A stretch of DNA of 64,000 bases from Solimonas marina (GTDB lineage: Bacteria > Pseudomonadota > Gammaproteobacteria > Nevskiales > Nevskiaceae). The position numbers were made by a program, and so were the translations under genes. The stretch spans positions 62,001-126,000 of the forward strand of contig NZ_JAAVXB010000011.1 of assembly GCF_012241385.1 (NCBI RefSeq), read 5' to 3'. The notes under the pieces were generated by a model. That model made no database searches, was not told the DNA's origin, and saw only the letters and a list, made by a program, of their open reading frames with translations. Shown one piece after another: positions 37,247 through 47,657 of this stretch (position 1 is its first letter; every line of letters begins with the position of its first letter).

Positions 37247-38413
37247 TCAGCGGCGCAGGACCGAGGCGTCGTCGTCGTCGACCATGCGCATGCGCTTGAC
37301 GCCTTCGTCCTCAAGCAGATCGGCGCGTGCACGTGTCGATTCGAGCTTCACGCGCAGGCGCAGCTCGTTCTGCGAGTCGGCGTTGCGCAGGGCCTCGTCG
37401 TAGCTGATCACACCATCCTCGAACAGGCGGAACAGATACTGGTCGAAAGTCACCATGCCCTGCTCGTTGGAGCGAGCCATGACCTCCTTGATGCCGGCCA
37501 CCTCGCCCTTGAAGATCAGGTCCGAGATCAACGGCGAGTTGATCATGATTTCCATCGCCGCCGCGCGGCCACCACCTTCCTTGCGCACCAGACGCTGCGA
37601 GACGATGGCCTTGAGGTTCAGCGACAAGTCCATCAACAACTGCTCGCGCTTCTCCTCGGGAAAGAAGTTGATGACGCGATCCAGCGCCTGGTTCGCCGAG
37701 TTGGCGTGCAGCGTCGCCAGCACCAGATGTCCGGTTTCGGCGAAGTTGACGGCGTACTCCATGCCTTCACGGGTGCGCACCTCACCGATCAGGATCACGT
37801 CCGGCGCCTGACGCAGCGTGTTCTTCAGCGCCGCCTCCCATGAGAACGTGTCGGTGCCCACTTCACGCTGCGTGATCATGCAACCGACATGCGGATGCAC
37901 GTATTCGATGGGGTCTTCGATGGTGACGATATGACCGCGCGTATTGGCGTTGCGGTGACCCAGCATCGCCGCCAGCGACGTCGACTTGCCGGAGCCGGTC
38001 GCACCGACCATCAGCACCAGCCCGCGCTTTTCCATGACCACCTTGGCCAGCTGCGGCGGCAGACCGAGCTGATCGAAGGTCGGAATCTCGGTGGTGATGG
38101 TACGCAGCACCCCGCCGACGCGGCCCTGCTGCACGAACGCATTGACGCGAAACCGGCCCACGCCAGGCGGCGCGATCGCGAAATTGCATTCGTTGCTCGC
38201 CTCGAATTCCTTGATCTGCCGATCGTTCATCAGCGAGCGCATGATCAGCGCCGAGCCTTCCGGGGGCAGCGCCTTGTCCATCACCGGCGTCATCTGGCCA
38301 TCGAGCTTGATCGCCGGGGGAAAGCCGGCGGTGATGAACAGATCCGATGCGCCCCTCTGCTTCATCATCGCCAGCAACTGCTGGACGAGCTTGATCGCTT
38401 GTTCACGGTCCAT
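37247..38413 (-). CDS. pilU: Type IV pilus retraction ATPase PilU
   Basis: The 388-residue protein matches PilU in length and opening (ASDLFITAGFPPAIKLDGQ). Walker A is GATGSGKSTS; VTIEDPIEYVHPHVGCMITQREVG and GEVRTREGMEY are conserved. A long acidic/basic tail (ADLLEDEGVKRMRMVDDDD) follows the ATPase domain. It would act with PilT at the inner membrane in pilus retraction. It follows pilT by 19 bases. Confidence 0.93.
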   Translation of the reverse strand: MDREQAIKLVQQLLAMMKQRGASDLFITAGFPPAIKLDGQMTPVMDKALPPEGSALIMRSLMNDRQIKEFEASNECNFAIAPPGVGRFRVNAFVQQGRVGGVLRTITTEIPTFDQLGLPPQLAKVVMEKRGLVLMVGATGSGKSTSLAAMLGHRNANTRGHIVTIEDPIEYVHPHVGCMITQREVGTDTFSWEAALKNTLRQAPDVILIGEVRTREGMEYAVNFAETGHLVLATLHANSANQALDRVINFFPEEKREQLLMDLSLNLKAIVSQRLVRKEGGGRAAAMEIMINSPLISDLIFKGEVAGIKEVMARSNEQGMVTFDQYLFRLFEDGVISYDEALRNADSQNELRLRVKLESTRARADLLEDEGVKRMRMVDDDDASVLRR

Positions 38414-38432
38414 GTTGAGCTTCGGCCAGACT

Positions 38433-39476
38433 TCAGTTGACGTTGAAAGTACGCGGATCGGCCGAGCGCAGGCGCGCCTCCTCGATCGTCGTCATGCCCT
38501 TGCGCACCAGATCCTTGAGGCACTGATCGAGGGTTTGCATGCCCTCCTTGCCACCGGTCTGGATCGACGAATACATCTGCGCGATCTTGTTCTCGCGGAT
38601 CAGATTCCGGATGGCCGGCGTACCGATCATGATTTCATGCGCGGCGACACGGCCGCCGCCCTTCTTCTTCAGCAACGTCTGCGAAATCACCGCGCGCAGC
38701 GATTCGGACAGCATCGCACGCACCATGTCCTTCTCCGCCGCCGGAAACACATCGACGACGCGGTCGATGGTCTTGGCCGCCGACGAGGTATGCAGCGTGC
38801 CGAACACCAGATGTCCGGTTTCGGCCGCGGTCAGTGCCAGACGGATGGTTTCGAGGTCGCGCATTTCGCCGACCAGGATCACGTCCGGGTCCTCGCGCAG
38901 CGCCGAACGCAGGGCTTCATTGAAACCCAAGGTGTCGCGATGCACTTCACGCTGGTTGATCAGACACTTCTTCGGCGGGTGCACGAACTCGATCGGATCC
39001 TCGACGGTGAGGATGTGGCCGTATTCGTTCTCGTTGATGTGGTTGACCATCGCCGCCAGCGTCGTCGACTTGCCGGAGCCGGTCGGCCCGGTCACCAGCA
39101 CGATGCCGCGCGGAAACTCGGAGATGTCCTTGAAGATCGCCGGGCAGCGCAGGTCTTCGAGCGACTGGATCTTCGACGGAATGGTGCGGAACACTGCGCC
39201 GGCGCCGCGCATCGTCGTGAAGGCATTGACGCGAAAACGCGCCAGGCCTGGAATCTCGAACGAGAAGTCGGTTTCGAGGAATTCGTCCCAGGCCTTGCGC
39301 TGCTTGTCGTTCATGATGTCGTAGACCATGTCATGAACGCTCTTGTGATCCAGCGGCGGCAGGTTGATGCGCTTGACGTCACCGTCGACGCGAATCATGG
39401 GCTCGACGCCCGCGGACAGATGCAGATCGGACGCGCCCTGTTTGACGCTGAACGTCAGCAACTGCGCGATATCCAT
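38433..39476 (-). CDS. pilT: Type IV pilus twitching motility ATPase PilT
   Basis: The 347-residue hexameric ATPase drives pilus retraction. It starts MDIAQLLTFSVKQGASDLHLSAG, has Walker A GPTGSGKSTT, ILTVEDPIEFVHPPKKCLINQREV and the PilT signature AIRNLIRENKI near residue 288. It is first in the pilT-pilU-pilU-like set and divergent from yggS, the classical arrangement in many proteobacteria. Confidence 0.97.
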   Translation of the reverse strand: MDIAQLLTFSVKQGASDLHLSAGVEPMIRVDGDVKRINLPPLDHKSVHDMVYDIMNDKQRKAWDEFLETDFSFEIPGLARFRVNAFTTMRGAGAVFRTIPSKIQSLEDLRCPAIFKDISEFPRGIVLVTGPTGSGKSTTLAAMVNHINENEYGHILTVEDPIEFVHPPKKCLINQREVHRDTLGFNEALRSALREDPDVILVGEMRDLETIRLALTAAETGHLVFGTLHTSSAAKTIDRVVDVFPAAEKDMVRAMLSESLRAVISQTLLKKKGGGRVAAHEIMIGTPAIRNLIRENKIAQMYSSIQTGGKEGMQTLDQCLKDLVRKGMTTIEEARLRSADPRTFNVN

Positions 39477-39588
39477 TGATGACGCCCCCCGAGGCGAAAC
39501 AGCAGCGTGATGATGTCTAATGTCGCCCCAAGGCCGGTAATGCTTGAGACGCGACGGACGTTATCGGCAAATTCTACGACAGGCAACA

Positions 39589-40293
39589 ATGGCAGACATC
39601 GCAGCGCAACTTGAGGCCGTGCGTCGGCGCATCCTCGACGCCGAGCAGCGCGCCGGCCGGTCGGCAGGCAGCGTGGCGCTGCTCGCTGTCAGCAAGACCT
39701 TCGATGCGGCCGCGGTGCGCGCCGCGCATGCTGCCGGCCAGCAGGCGTTCGGCGAAAGCTATGTGCAGGAGGCGCTGCGCAAACGCGAGGCACTCGCCGA
39801 TCTGCCGCTGGTCTGGCACTTCATCGGCCCACTGCAATCGAACAAGACCCGCGCCGTCGCCGAGCACTTCGACTGGGTACACGGCGTCGATCGCGAGAAG
39901 ATCGCGCAGCGCCTGTCCGAACAGCGACCGACACAGTTGCCGCCGCTGCAGGTCTGCGTGCAGGTCAACATTTCCGATGAGGCCAGCAAGTCCGGCTGCG
40001 CGCCGGCCGACGCCGCGGCACTGTGCCGCACCGTCGCCGCACTGCCGCGCTTGCAGCTACGCGGCCTGATGGCGATTCCGGCGCCGGTCGACGACGGGAA
40101 CGACGCGCGCGCGCCGTTTCAACAGCTGCATGCGCTCTACGAGCAGCTGCGCGCCGACGGTCTGCCGCTCGACACGCTGTCCGCCGGTATGTCCGACGAC
40201 CTCGAAGCCGCCGTCGCCGAGGGCTCGACCCTGGTCCGCGTCGGCTCCGCGATCTTCGGAGCAAGACCGCGCAAACGTGCCGGAACGCCTTGA
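39589..40293 (+). CDS. yggS: Pyridoxal phosphate homeostasis protein (YggS family)
   Basis: The 234-residue protein is the PLP-binding alanine-racemase-like barrel of the YggS/PROSC family. The PLP lysine is in [40 protein letters not shown] and the C-terminal [28 protein letters not shown] are diagnostic. It keeps free PLP in balance. It is divergent from pilT, as in many genomes. Confidence 0.95.
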   Translation: MADIAAQLEAVRRRILDAEQRAGRSAGSVALLAVSKTFDAAAVRAAHAAGQQAFGESYVQEALRKREALADLPLVWHFIGPLQSNKTRAVAEHFDWVHGVDREKIAQRLSEQRPTQLPPLQVCVQVNISDEASKSGCAPADAAALCRTVAALPRLQLRGLMAIPAPVDDGNDARAPFQQLHALYEQLRADGLPLDTLSAGMSDDLEAAVAEGSTLVRVGSAIFGARPRKRAGTP

Positions 40294-40421
40294 GTGGCAT
40301 TGCGGCGCCGGAGCTCCACGGCGACCGGATATCGACCCCGTCGACTGGACATTCAACTGACGTCGCGCCCACGGTACGATTGCGCGCCATTCCCCGCCTC
40401 GATCGCCGCCGGACCCGAACC

Positions 40422-41090
40422 ATGAGCCCGCAAGACCTCGCCAAACGCCAAGCCGCCGAAGCCGCCCTCGCCTATATCGAACCCGGCGAAGTGCTCGGCG
40501 TCGGCACCGGCTCCACCGTCAACCATTTCATCGACCTGATCGCCGAGAAGCGCCTGGTCGCCGACATCAAGGGCGCGGTGTCGTCGTCGAATGCCAGCAG
40601 CGAACGCCTCAAGCAGATCGGTGTGCCGGTGCTCGATCTCAATCAGACCGGCGAGCTGTCGATCTACGTCGACGGCGCCGATGAGGCCAATCCGGCGCTG
40701 CAGCTGATCAAGGGCGGCGGCGCCGCGCTGACGCGCGAGAAGATCGTCGCCGCGGCCAGCCGCAAGTTCGTCTGCATTGCCGACCGCTCCAAGCAGGTCG
40801 ACGTGCTCGGCAAGTTTCCGCTGCCGGTCGAAGTCATTCCAATGGCGCAGTCCTACGTCGGCCGCGAGCTGTTCAAGCTCGGCGGCAAACCCAAGCTGCG
40901 CGACGGCGTGATCACCGACAACGGCAACGTCATCATCGACCTGCACGGCGTGGCGATCACCGACCCGCTGGCGCTGGAAACGACGATCAACCAGATCACC
41001 GGCGTGGTCTGCGTCGGCCTGTTCGCACGCCGCCCGGCCGACGTGCTGATCGTCGGCTCGACCGACGGCATTCAGACGATCACGCGCTGA
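40422..41090 (+). CDS. rpiA: Ribose-5-phosphate isomerase A
   Basis: The 222-residue enzyme interconverts ribose 5-phosphate and ribulose 5-phosphate. The phosphate loop [15 protein letters not shown], the active-site [20 protein letters not shown] and the catalytic ALTREKIVA region are present, with [13 protein letters not shown] and [16 protein letters not shown] later. It is complete and of normal length. Confidence 0.98.
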   Translation: MSPQDLAKRQAAEAALAYIEPGEVLGVGTGSTVNHFIDLIAEKRLVADIKGAVSSSNASSERLKQIGVPVLDLNQTGELSIYVDGADEANPALQLIKGGGAALTREKIVAAASRKFVCIADRSKQVDVLGKFPLPVEVIPMAQSYVGRELFKLGGKPKLRDGVITDNGNVIIDLHGVAITDPLALETTINQITGVVCVGLFARRPADVLIVGSTDGIQTITR

Positions 41091-41163
41091 AGCCCGACCG
41101 GGCGGCGATCGCGTCGCCGCCCGGCCTCCACCTGCCCGACTCGCAGCATGACGCGGCCTTCAC

Positions 41164-41192
41164 TTGCAAAATTGGTCCAGCCACTGGACAAT
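41164..41192 (+). promoter_or_regulatory. Likely sigma-70 promoter of the fucose operon
   Basis: TTGCAA and GACAAT are separated by 17 bases, 23 bases before the start codon of the first fucose gene. The -10 box lies inside the inverted repeats listed next, as expected for a repressed promoter. Confidence 0.5.
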
Positions 41193-41199
41193 CGGTCCA
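41175..41199. promoter_or_regulatory. Inverted-repeat operator candidate of the fucose operon
   Basis: GTCCAG and CTGGAC form a perfect 6-bp inverted repeat with a three-base spacer. A third box, GTCCA, pairs with TGGAC across five bases. The array overlaps the -10 region and ends next to the ribosome-binding site AAGGAGGAG. The GntR regulator at 48886-49641 is the obvious candidate to bind it. Confidence 0.5.
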
Positions 41200-41215
41200 A
41201 GAAGGAGGAGTTGAT

Positions 41216-41983
41216 ATGCGACTCAAAGGAAAAAAGGCCCTCGTCACCGCAGCGGGACAGGGCATCGGCAAGGCCAGCGTTCTGATGTTCATCCGCGAAG
41301 GCGCACAGGTTGTTGCCGCCGACATCAATGCCGACGCGCTGGCGGCCCTGAAGCTGGAAGTAGGTAGCGACGCGCTCGAAACGCTCAGGCTCGACGTCAC
41401 CGACGCGCAGGCGATCGCCGATCTGGCCGCCGCGCACACCGGCGCCGACGCGTTCGACGTGCTGTTCAACTGCGCCGGCTTCGTCCATCACGGCACGCTG
41501 CTCGATTGCACCGAAAAGGACTGGGATTTCTCCTGGCAGCTGAACTGCACGGCGATGTATCGCCTGAGCAAGGCGCTGCTGCCGGCGATGCTGGAAAAGG
41601 GCGGCGGCTCGATCATCAACATGGCGTCGGCCGCCTCCAGCGTGAAGGGTGTGCCGAACCGCTTCGTCTACGGCGTGACCAAGGCCGCGGTGATCGGCAT
41701 GACCAAGGCAATCGCCGCCGACTTCGTGGCGCGCGGCATTCGCTGCAATGCGATCTGCCCGGGCACCGTCGAATCGCCATCGCTCGAACAGCGAATCGAG
41801 GCCCAGGCGCGCGAACAGAACGTCGACGTCAGCGTGATCCGCGACGCGTTCATCGCCCGCCAGCCGATGGGCCGCGTCGGCCGCGCCGACGAGATCGCCG
41901 CGCTGGCGACCTATCTGGCCAGCGACGAATCCGCGTTCACGACCGGCACGATCCAGGTCATCGACGGCGGCTGGTCGAACTAA
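41216..41983 (+). CDS. 2-keto-3-deoxy-L-fuconate dehydrogenase (SDR)
   Basis: The 255-residue short-chain dehydrogenase has the NAD motif TAAGQGIG, NCAG, the serine in INMASAASSVKG and the Tyr-x3-Lys VYGVTKAAV. It closely resembles the Xanthomonas-type enzyme that oxidises 2-keto-3-deoxy-L-fuconate to the 2,4-diketo acid. It is first in the fucose operon, with AAGGAGGAG six bases upstream. The exact substrate is inferred from the neighbours. Confidence 0.88.
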   Translation: MRLKGKKALVTAAGQGIGKASVLMFIREGAQVVAADINADALAALKLEVGSDALETLRLDVTDAQAIADLAAAHTGADAFDVLFNCAGFVHHGTLLDCTEKDWDFSWQLNCTAMYRLSKALLPAMLEKGGGSIINMASAASSVKGVPNRFVYGVTKAAVIGMTKAIAADFVARGIRCNAICPGTVESPSLEQRIEAQAREQNVDVSVIRDAFIARQPMGRVGRADEIAALATYLASDESAFTTGTIQVIDGGWSN

Positions 41984-42040
41984 AGCGTTTTCACAGACAC
42001 CTCCGGCGCGCCTGTCGCGCGCCGGCTGCAGGAGACCCCC

Positions 42041-42883
42041 ATGAAGCTGTTGCGCTATGGCCCCAAGGGCCATGAAAAGCCCGGCGTGCTCGACGCCCAG
42101 TCCCGTATCCGCGATCTGTCCGGCATCGTGGCCGACATCGGCGGTGACACGCTGACTCCCGCCGGCCTGGCCAAGCTGCAGGCGCTCGACATCGAGTCGC
42201 TGCCGCTGGTCGACGGCACGCCGCGCCTCGGCGCCTGCGTCGGCAAGATCGGCAAGTTCATCTGCATCGGCCTGAACTACTCCGACCATGCCGCCGAAAC
42301 CGGTGCCGAAGTGCCGCCGGAACCGGTGGTCTTCAACAAGTGGCTGAGCGCCGTGGTCGGCCCCAACGACGACGTCGAGATTCCGCGCGGCTCTCAGAAG
42401 ACCGACTGGGAAGTCGAGCTCGGCGTGGTGATCGGCAAGGGCGGTCGCTACATCGACGAAAAGGACGCGATGTCGCACGTCGCCGGCTATTGCGTCATCA
42501 ACGACGTCTCCGAGCGCGAGTACCAGATCGAGCGCAGCGGCTCCTGGGACAAGGGCAAGGGCTGCGACACCTTCGGCCCGACCGGTCCGTGGCTGGTCAC
42601 CGCCGATGAAGTGGCGGACCCGCAGAACCTGAAGATGTGGCTGGACGTCGACGGCAAGCGTTATCAGGACGGCAGCACGGCGACGATGGTCTACAAGGTT
42701 GCGTTCCTGGTGCACTACCTCAGCCAGTTCATGAGCCTGCAGCCGGGCGACGTGATCTCGACCGGCACGCCGCCGGGCGTCGGCATGGGCCAGAAGCCGC
42801 CGATCTACCTGCGCGCCGGCCAGACCATCCGCCTCGGCATCGAAGGTCTCGGCGAACAGCAGCAGAAGACGGTGAACGCGTAA
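42041..42883 (+). CDS. 2,4-diketo-3-deoxy-L-fuconate hydrolase (FAH family)
   Basis: The 280-residue protein belongs to the fumarylacetoacetate hydrolase fold. Metal and active-site elements are FICIGLNYSDHAAETG, the Glu pair in DWEVELGVVIGKGG, GYCVINDVSEREYQ, and ISTGTPPGVGMGQKPP. In this pathway it splits the 2,4-diketo acid into pyruvate and L-lactate. Its stop shares a base with the start of the dehydratase gene (TAATG), so the two are coupled. Confidence 0.9.
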   Translation: MKLLRYGPKGHEKPGVLDAQSRIRDLSGIVADIGGDTLTPAGLAKLQALDIESLPLVDGTPRLGACVGKIGKFICIGLNYSDHAAETGAEVPPEPVVFNKWLSAVVGPNDDVEIPRGSQKTDWEVELGVVIGKGGRYIDEKDAMSHVAGYCVINDVSEREYQIERSGSWDKGKGCDTFGPTGPWLVTADEVADPQNLKMWLDVDGKRYQDGSTATMVYKVAFLVHYLSQFMSLQPGDVISTGTPPGVGMGQKPPIYLRAGQTIRLGIEGLGEQQQKTVNA

Positions 42884-44160
42884 TGGCCAAGATCACCGCC
42901 ATGCGCGTGCTCGACGTGCGCTTCCCCACCTCGAAGCGCCTCGACGGCTCGGACGCGATGAATCCGGACCCGGACTACTCGGCCGCCTACGTCATCCTCG
43001 ACACCGACGACGAGAAGTTGAAGGGCCACGGCCTGACCTTCACCATCGGCCGCGGCAACGAAATCTGCTGCGCCGCGATCGAAGCGATGCGCCACCTCGT
43101 GGTCGGTCTCGACCTCGACTGGATCGCCGCCGACATGGGCCGCTTCTGGCGGCACGTGACCGCCGACAGCCAGCTGCGCTGGATCGGCCCCGACAAGGGC
43201 GCCATCCACTTGGCGACCGGCGCCGTCGTCAACGCGGTCTGGGATCTGTGGGCGAAGTCGGTCGGCAAGCCGCTGTGGCAGCTGGTCGCCGACATGACAC
43301 CGGAAGAATTCATTCGCTGCATCGACTTCCGTTACCTCACCGACTGCATCACGCCGGACGAGGCGCTGGCGATGCTCAAGGCACTGGAGCCGACCAAGAC
43401 CGAGCGCGTCGCCGCGCTCAAGCGTGACGGCTATCCGTGCTACACCACCTCGGCCGGCTGGCTGGGCTACAGCGACGACAAGCTGCGCCGTCTGTGTCAG
43501 GAAGCGATCGACGAGGGTTACACGCACATCAAGCTCAAAGTCGGCGCCAAGCTCGAAGACGACATCCGCCGCGTGAGCATCGCGCGCGAAGTGATCGGTT
43601 GGGACCGCCAGCTGATGATCGACGCCAACCAGGTCTGGGAAGTCGATCAAGCCGTCGAATGGGTCAAGGCGCTGGCGTTCGCCAAGCCATGGTTCATCGA
43701 GGAACCGACCAGCCCCGACGATATCGAAGGCCATCGCAAGATTCGCGAAGGCGTCGCGCCGGTCAAGGTCGCGACCGGCGAGATGTGCCAAAATCGCATC
43801 ATCTTCAAGCAGTTGATCATGCGCGGCGCCATCGATGTCGTGCAGATCGACTCCTGCCGACTGGGTGGTGTCAACGAAATTCTCGCGGTGCTGCTGATGG
43901 CCGCGAAGTATCAGCTGCCGGTCTGCCCGCACGCGGGCGGCGTCGGTCTGTGTGAGTACGTGCAGCACCTGTCGATGATCGACTACCTCTGCGTGTCCGG
44001 CACCCATGAGGGCCGTGTCACCGAGTTCGTCGACCACCTGCACGAGCACTTCGTCGATCCCTGCGTGGTCCGCAACGCGGCCTACCAGGTGCCGACCGCG
44101 CCCGGCTTCTCGATCGAGATGAAGCCGGAATCGCTCGAACAGTACCGCTACGTCGGCTAA
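42883..44160 (+). CDS. L-fuconate dehydratase (enolase superfamily)
   Basis: The 425-residue protein has the mandelate-racemase-type active site: K217 and K219 in HIKLKVG, metal ligands D247 (MIDANQVWE), E273 and E300 (TGEMCQNR), and H350 in CPHAGGVGLCEYVQHLSM. As I recall, these lie exactly one residue before the corresponding positions of the studied X. campestris L-fuconate dehydratase. It removes water from L-fuconate to give 2-keto-3-deoxy-L-fuconate. The capping-domain motif TIGRGNEICCAAIEAM supports the assignment. Confidence 0.95.
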   Translation: MAKITAMRVLDVRFPTSKRLDGSDAMNPDPDYSAAYVILDTDDEKLKGHGLTFTIGRGNEICCAAIEAMRHLVVGLDLDWIAADMGRFWRHVTADSQLRWIGPDKGAIHLATGAVVNAVWDLWAKSVGKPLWQLVADMTPEEFIRCIDFRYLTDCITPDEALAMLKALEPTKTERVAALKRDGYPCYTTSAGWLGYSDDKLRRLCQEAIDEGYTHIKLKVGAKLEDDIRRVSIAREVIGWDRQLMIDANQVWEVDQAVEWVKALAFAKPWFIEEPTSPDDIEGHRKIREGVAPVKVATGEMCQNRIIFKQLIMRGAIDVVQIDSCRLGGVNEILAVLLMAAKYQLPVCPHAGGVGLCEYVQHLSMIDYLCVSGTHEGRVTEFVDHLHEHFVDPCVVRNAAYQVPTAPGFSIEMKPESLEQYRYVG

Positions 44161-44181
44161 TCGCCCGCCCCGATCCGCGCC

Positions 44182-45899
<1,718 letters not shown>

Positions 45900-45925
45900 G
45901 CGCGCGCCGCAACGGGAGCCCTGCC

Positions 45926-46264
45926 ATGCGCCAATGCCTTGTTCTCGACCTTAAAGACGACCCGCAGCTGATCGCGGAATACGAAGCCCATCATCAGCGC
46001 ATCTGGCCCGAAATCACCGAGCACCTGCGCGGCCATGGCGTCACGCAGATGCAGATCTATCGACTCGGCACGCGGCTGTTCATGGTCATGGAAACCGATG
46101 GCACACGCTTCGACGCCCAGGCCTTTGCCGGCGCCGAGCGCGACAACCCCGTTGTACAGCGCTGGGAAGCGCTGATGGACCGGTTCCAGGCGCCGACGCC
46201 GTGGACCGAGCCTGGCCGGAAATGGACGCCGGCAGCCCTGATTTTCGATCTGGCGGCGCAATAG
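45926..46264 (+). CDS. L-fucose/L-rhamnose mutarotase family protein
   Basis: The 112-residue protein is of the RhaM-like (DUF718) dimeric mutarotase family: LDLKDDPQLIAEYEAHHQRIWPEI and MQIYRLGTRLFMVMETD. It would speed the exchange of L-fucose anomers so that the dehydrogenase sees its preferred form. It lies between the dehydrogenase and the transporter genes in one operon. Confidence 0.9.
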   Translation: MRQCLVLDLKDDPQLIAEYEAHHQRIWPEITEHLRGHGVTQMQIYRLGTRLFMVMETDGTRFDAQAFAGAERDNPVVQRWEALMDRFQAPTPWTEPGRKWTPAALIFDLAAQ

Positions 46265-46306
46265 GCACCGCAACTTCCCCAGCCAACATATAGAGGAGAT
46301 TCACCG

Positions 46307-47557
46307 ATGGCCCTCAGCGCCCCCGTCAGCGGTAGCGTCAGCACCGCAGGCACACCGCAACGTTCATATGCTGTCGCGCTTGCGCTCGTCACCAGCCTGT
46401 TTTTCATGTGGGGCCTGTCCTATGGCCTGCTCGACGTCCTCAACAAACATTTCCAGGAGACGCTGAATGTCTCCCACGCCAAGTCCGGTCTGCTGCAGGC
46501 CGCGTACTTCGGTGCGTACTTCCTGTGGGCGCTGCCGGCCTCGGCCCTGATGCAGCGCGCTGGCTACAAGGTCGGCATCCTGCTCGGCCTGTCGATGTAC
46601 GCGATCGGTGCGCTGCTGTTCGTGCCGGCCACGGCCTCGGGTAGCTATGCGATGTTCCTGTTCGCGCTGTTCGTCATCGCCAGCGGCCTCGGCTGCCTGG
46701 AAACGGCGGCCAACCCGTATGTCACCGTACTCGGCCCCTCGCAGAGTTCGGCACGCCGCCTGAACCTGTCACAGTCGTTCAACGGACTCGGGCAGTTCTT
46801 CGGCCCGCTGATCGGCGGCGCCTTCTTCTTCAAGGGCGCCAGCGACAGCGTCGCCAATGCACAGGCGCCGGTGCAGGCCGTGTACGTCGGCATTGCCATC
46901 CTCGTGGTCATCGTCGCGTTCGCCATCTGGCGCACGCAGCTGCCGGACATTCGCGAGAAGAATTCGGACGGCAGCGCCAGCGCCGGTACCACCGTGCCGC
47001 TGATGCAGCAGCGCCATTTCCTGTTCGGCGTCGTCACGCAGTTCTTCTACGTGGCCGCGCAGGTCGGTGTCGGTGCGTTCTTCATCAACTTCATGACCGA
47101 CCGCTCGGCCGACACCAGCTCGCAGCACGCCGCCTATCTGCTGTCGGTGGCGATGATCATGTTCCTGGTCGGGCGCTTCATCGGCACCGGCCTGCTGACC
47201 AAGATCGCCGCGCCGAAGCTGCTCGCCGCCTACGGCGCGATCAACATGGTGCTGGTGCTGGTCGCGATCTACTCCTCGCACACCGTCGCCGTGGTGGCGA
47301 TGATCGGCGTGTTCTTCTTCATGTCGATCATGTTCCCGACGATCTTCGCGCTGGGCGTCACCGATCTCGGCGCCAACACCAAGCGCGGTGCGTCGTTCCA
47401 GATCATGGCCATCGTCGGCGGCGCGATCGCGCCGTACGTCATGGGGCGCATTTCCGACCTGCACGGCGTCGGCACCGCCTACCTGGTGCCGGTCGTCTGC
47501 TTTGCGATCGTCTGCTGGTACGGCCTGTCCGGCCACCGCGTCGTGCGCAAGGCCTGA
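46307..47557 (+). CDS. fucP: L-fucose:H+ symporter (MFS)
   Basis: The 416-residue transporter is of the FucP branch of the major facilitator superfamily. It has SLFFMWGLSYGLLDVLNKHF in helix 1, GLLQAAYFGAYFLWALPA in helix 2, and GLGCLETAANPYVTVLGP and RLNLSQSFNGLGQFFGP later. Twelve membrane helices are expected. AGAGGAG precedes the start. Its presence makes the uptake step explicit, so the cluster covers import through to central metabolites. Confidence 0.95.
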   Translation: MALSAPVSGSVSTAGTPQRSYAVALALVTSLFFMWGLSYGLLDVLNKHFQETLNVSHAKSGLLQAAYFGAYFLWALPASALMQRAGYKVGILLGLSMYAIGALLFVPATASGSYAMFLFALFVIASGLGCLETAANPYVTVLGPSQSSARRLNLSQSFNGLGQFFGPLIGGAFFFKGASDSVANAQAPVQAVYVGIAILVVIVAFAIWRTQLPDIREKNSDGSASAGTTVPLMQQRHFLFGVVTQFFYVAAQVGVGAFFINFMTDRSADTSSQHAAYLLSVAMIMFLVGRFIGTGLLTKIAAPKLLAAYGAINMVLVLVAIYSSHTVAVVAMIGVFFFMSIMFPTIFALGVTDLGANTKRGASFQIMAIVGGAIAPYVMGRISDLHGVGTAYLVPVVCFAIVCWYGLSGHRVVRKA

Positions 47558-47621
47558 TCGCCGCACCTTAACTAAATCCGGGCCGCCCGGCCCACCCGAA
47601 ACGCTCATACCAATACCACGT

Positions 47622-47645
47622 CCGGCGCGGTCTTCACCGCGCCGG
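47622..47645 (+). promoter_or_regulatory. Strong hairpin in the porin leader next to the ribosome-binding site
   Basis: A perfect 10-bp stem CCGGCGCGGT/ACCGCGCCGG with loop CTTC ends where the Shine-Dalgarno GGGAGGAG begins, 12 bases before the porin ATG. It has no T-run, so it is more likely an mRNA stabiliser or translation control element than a terminator. Confidence 0.7.
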
Positions 47646-47657
47646 GAGGAGACCCTC

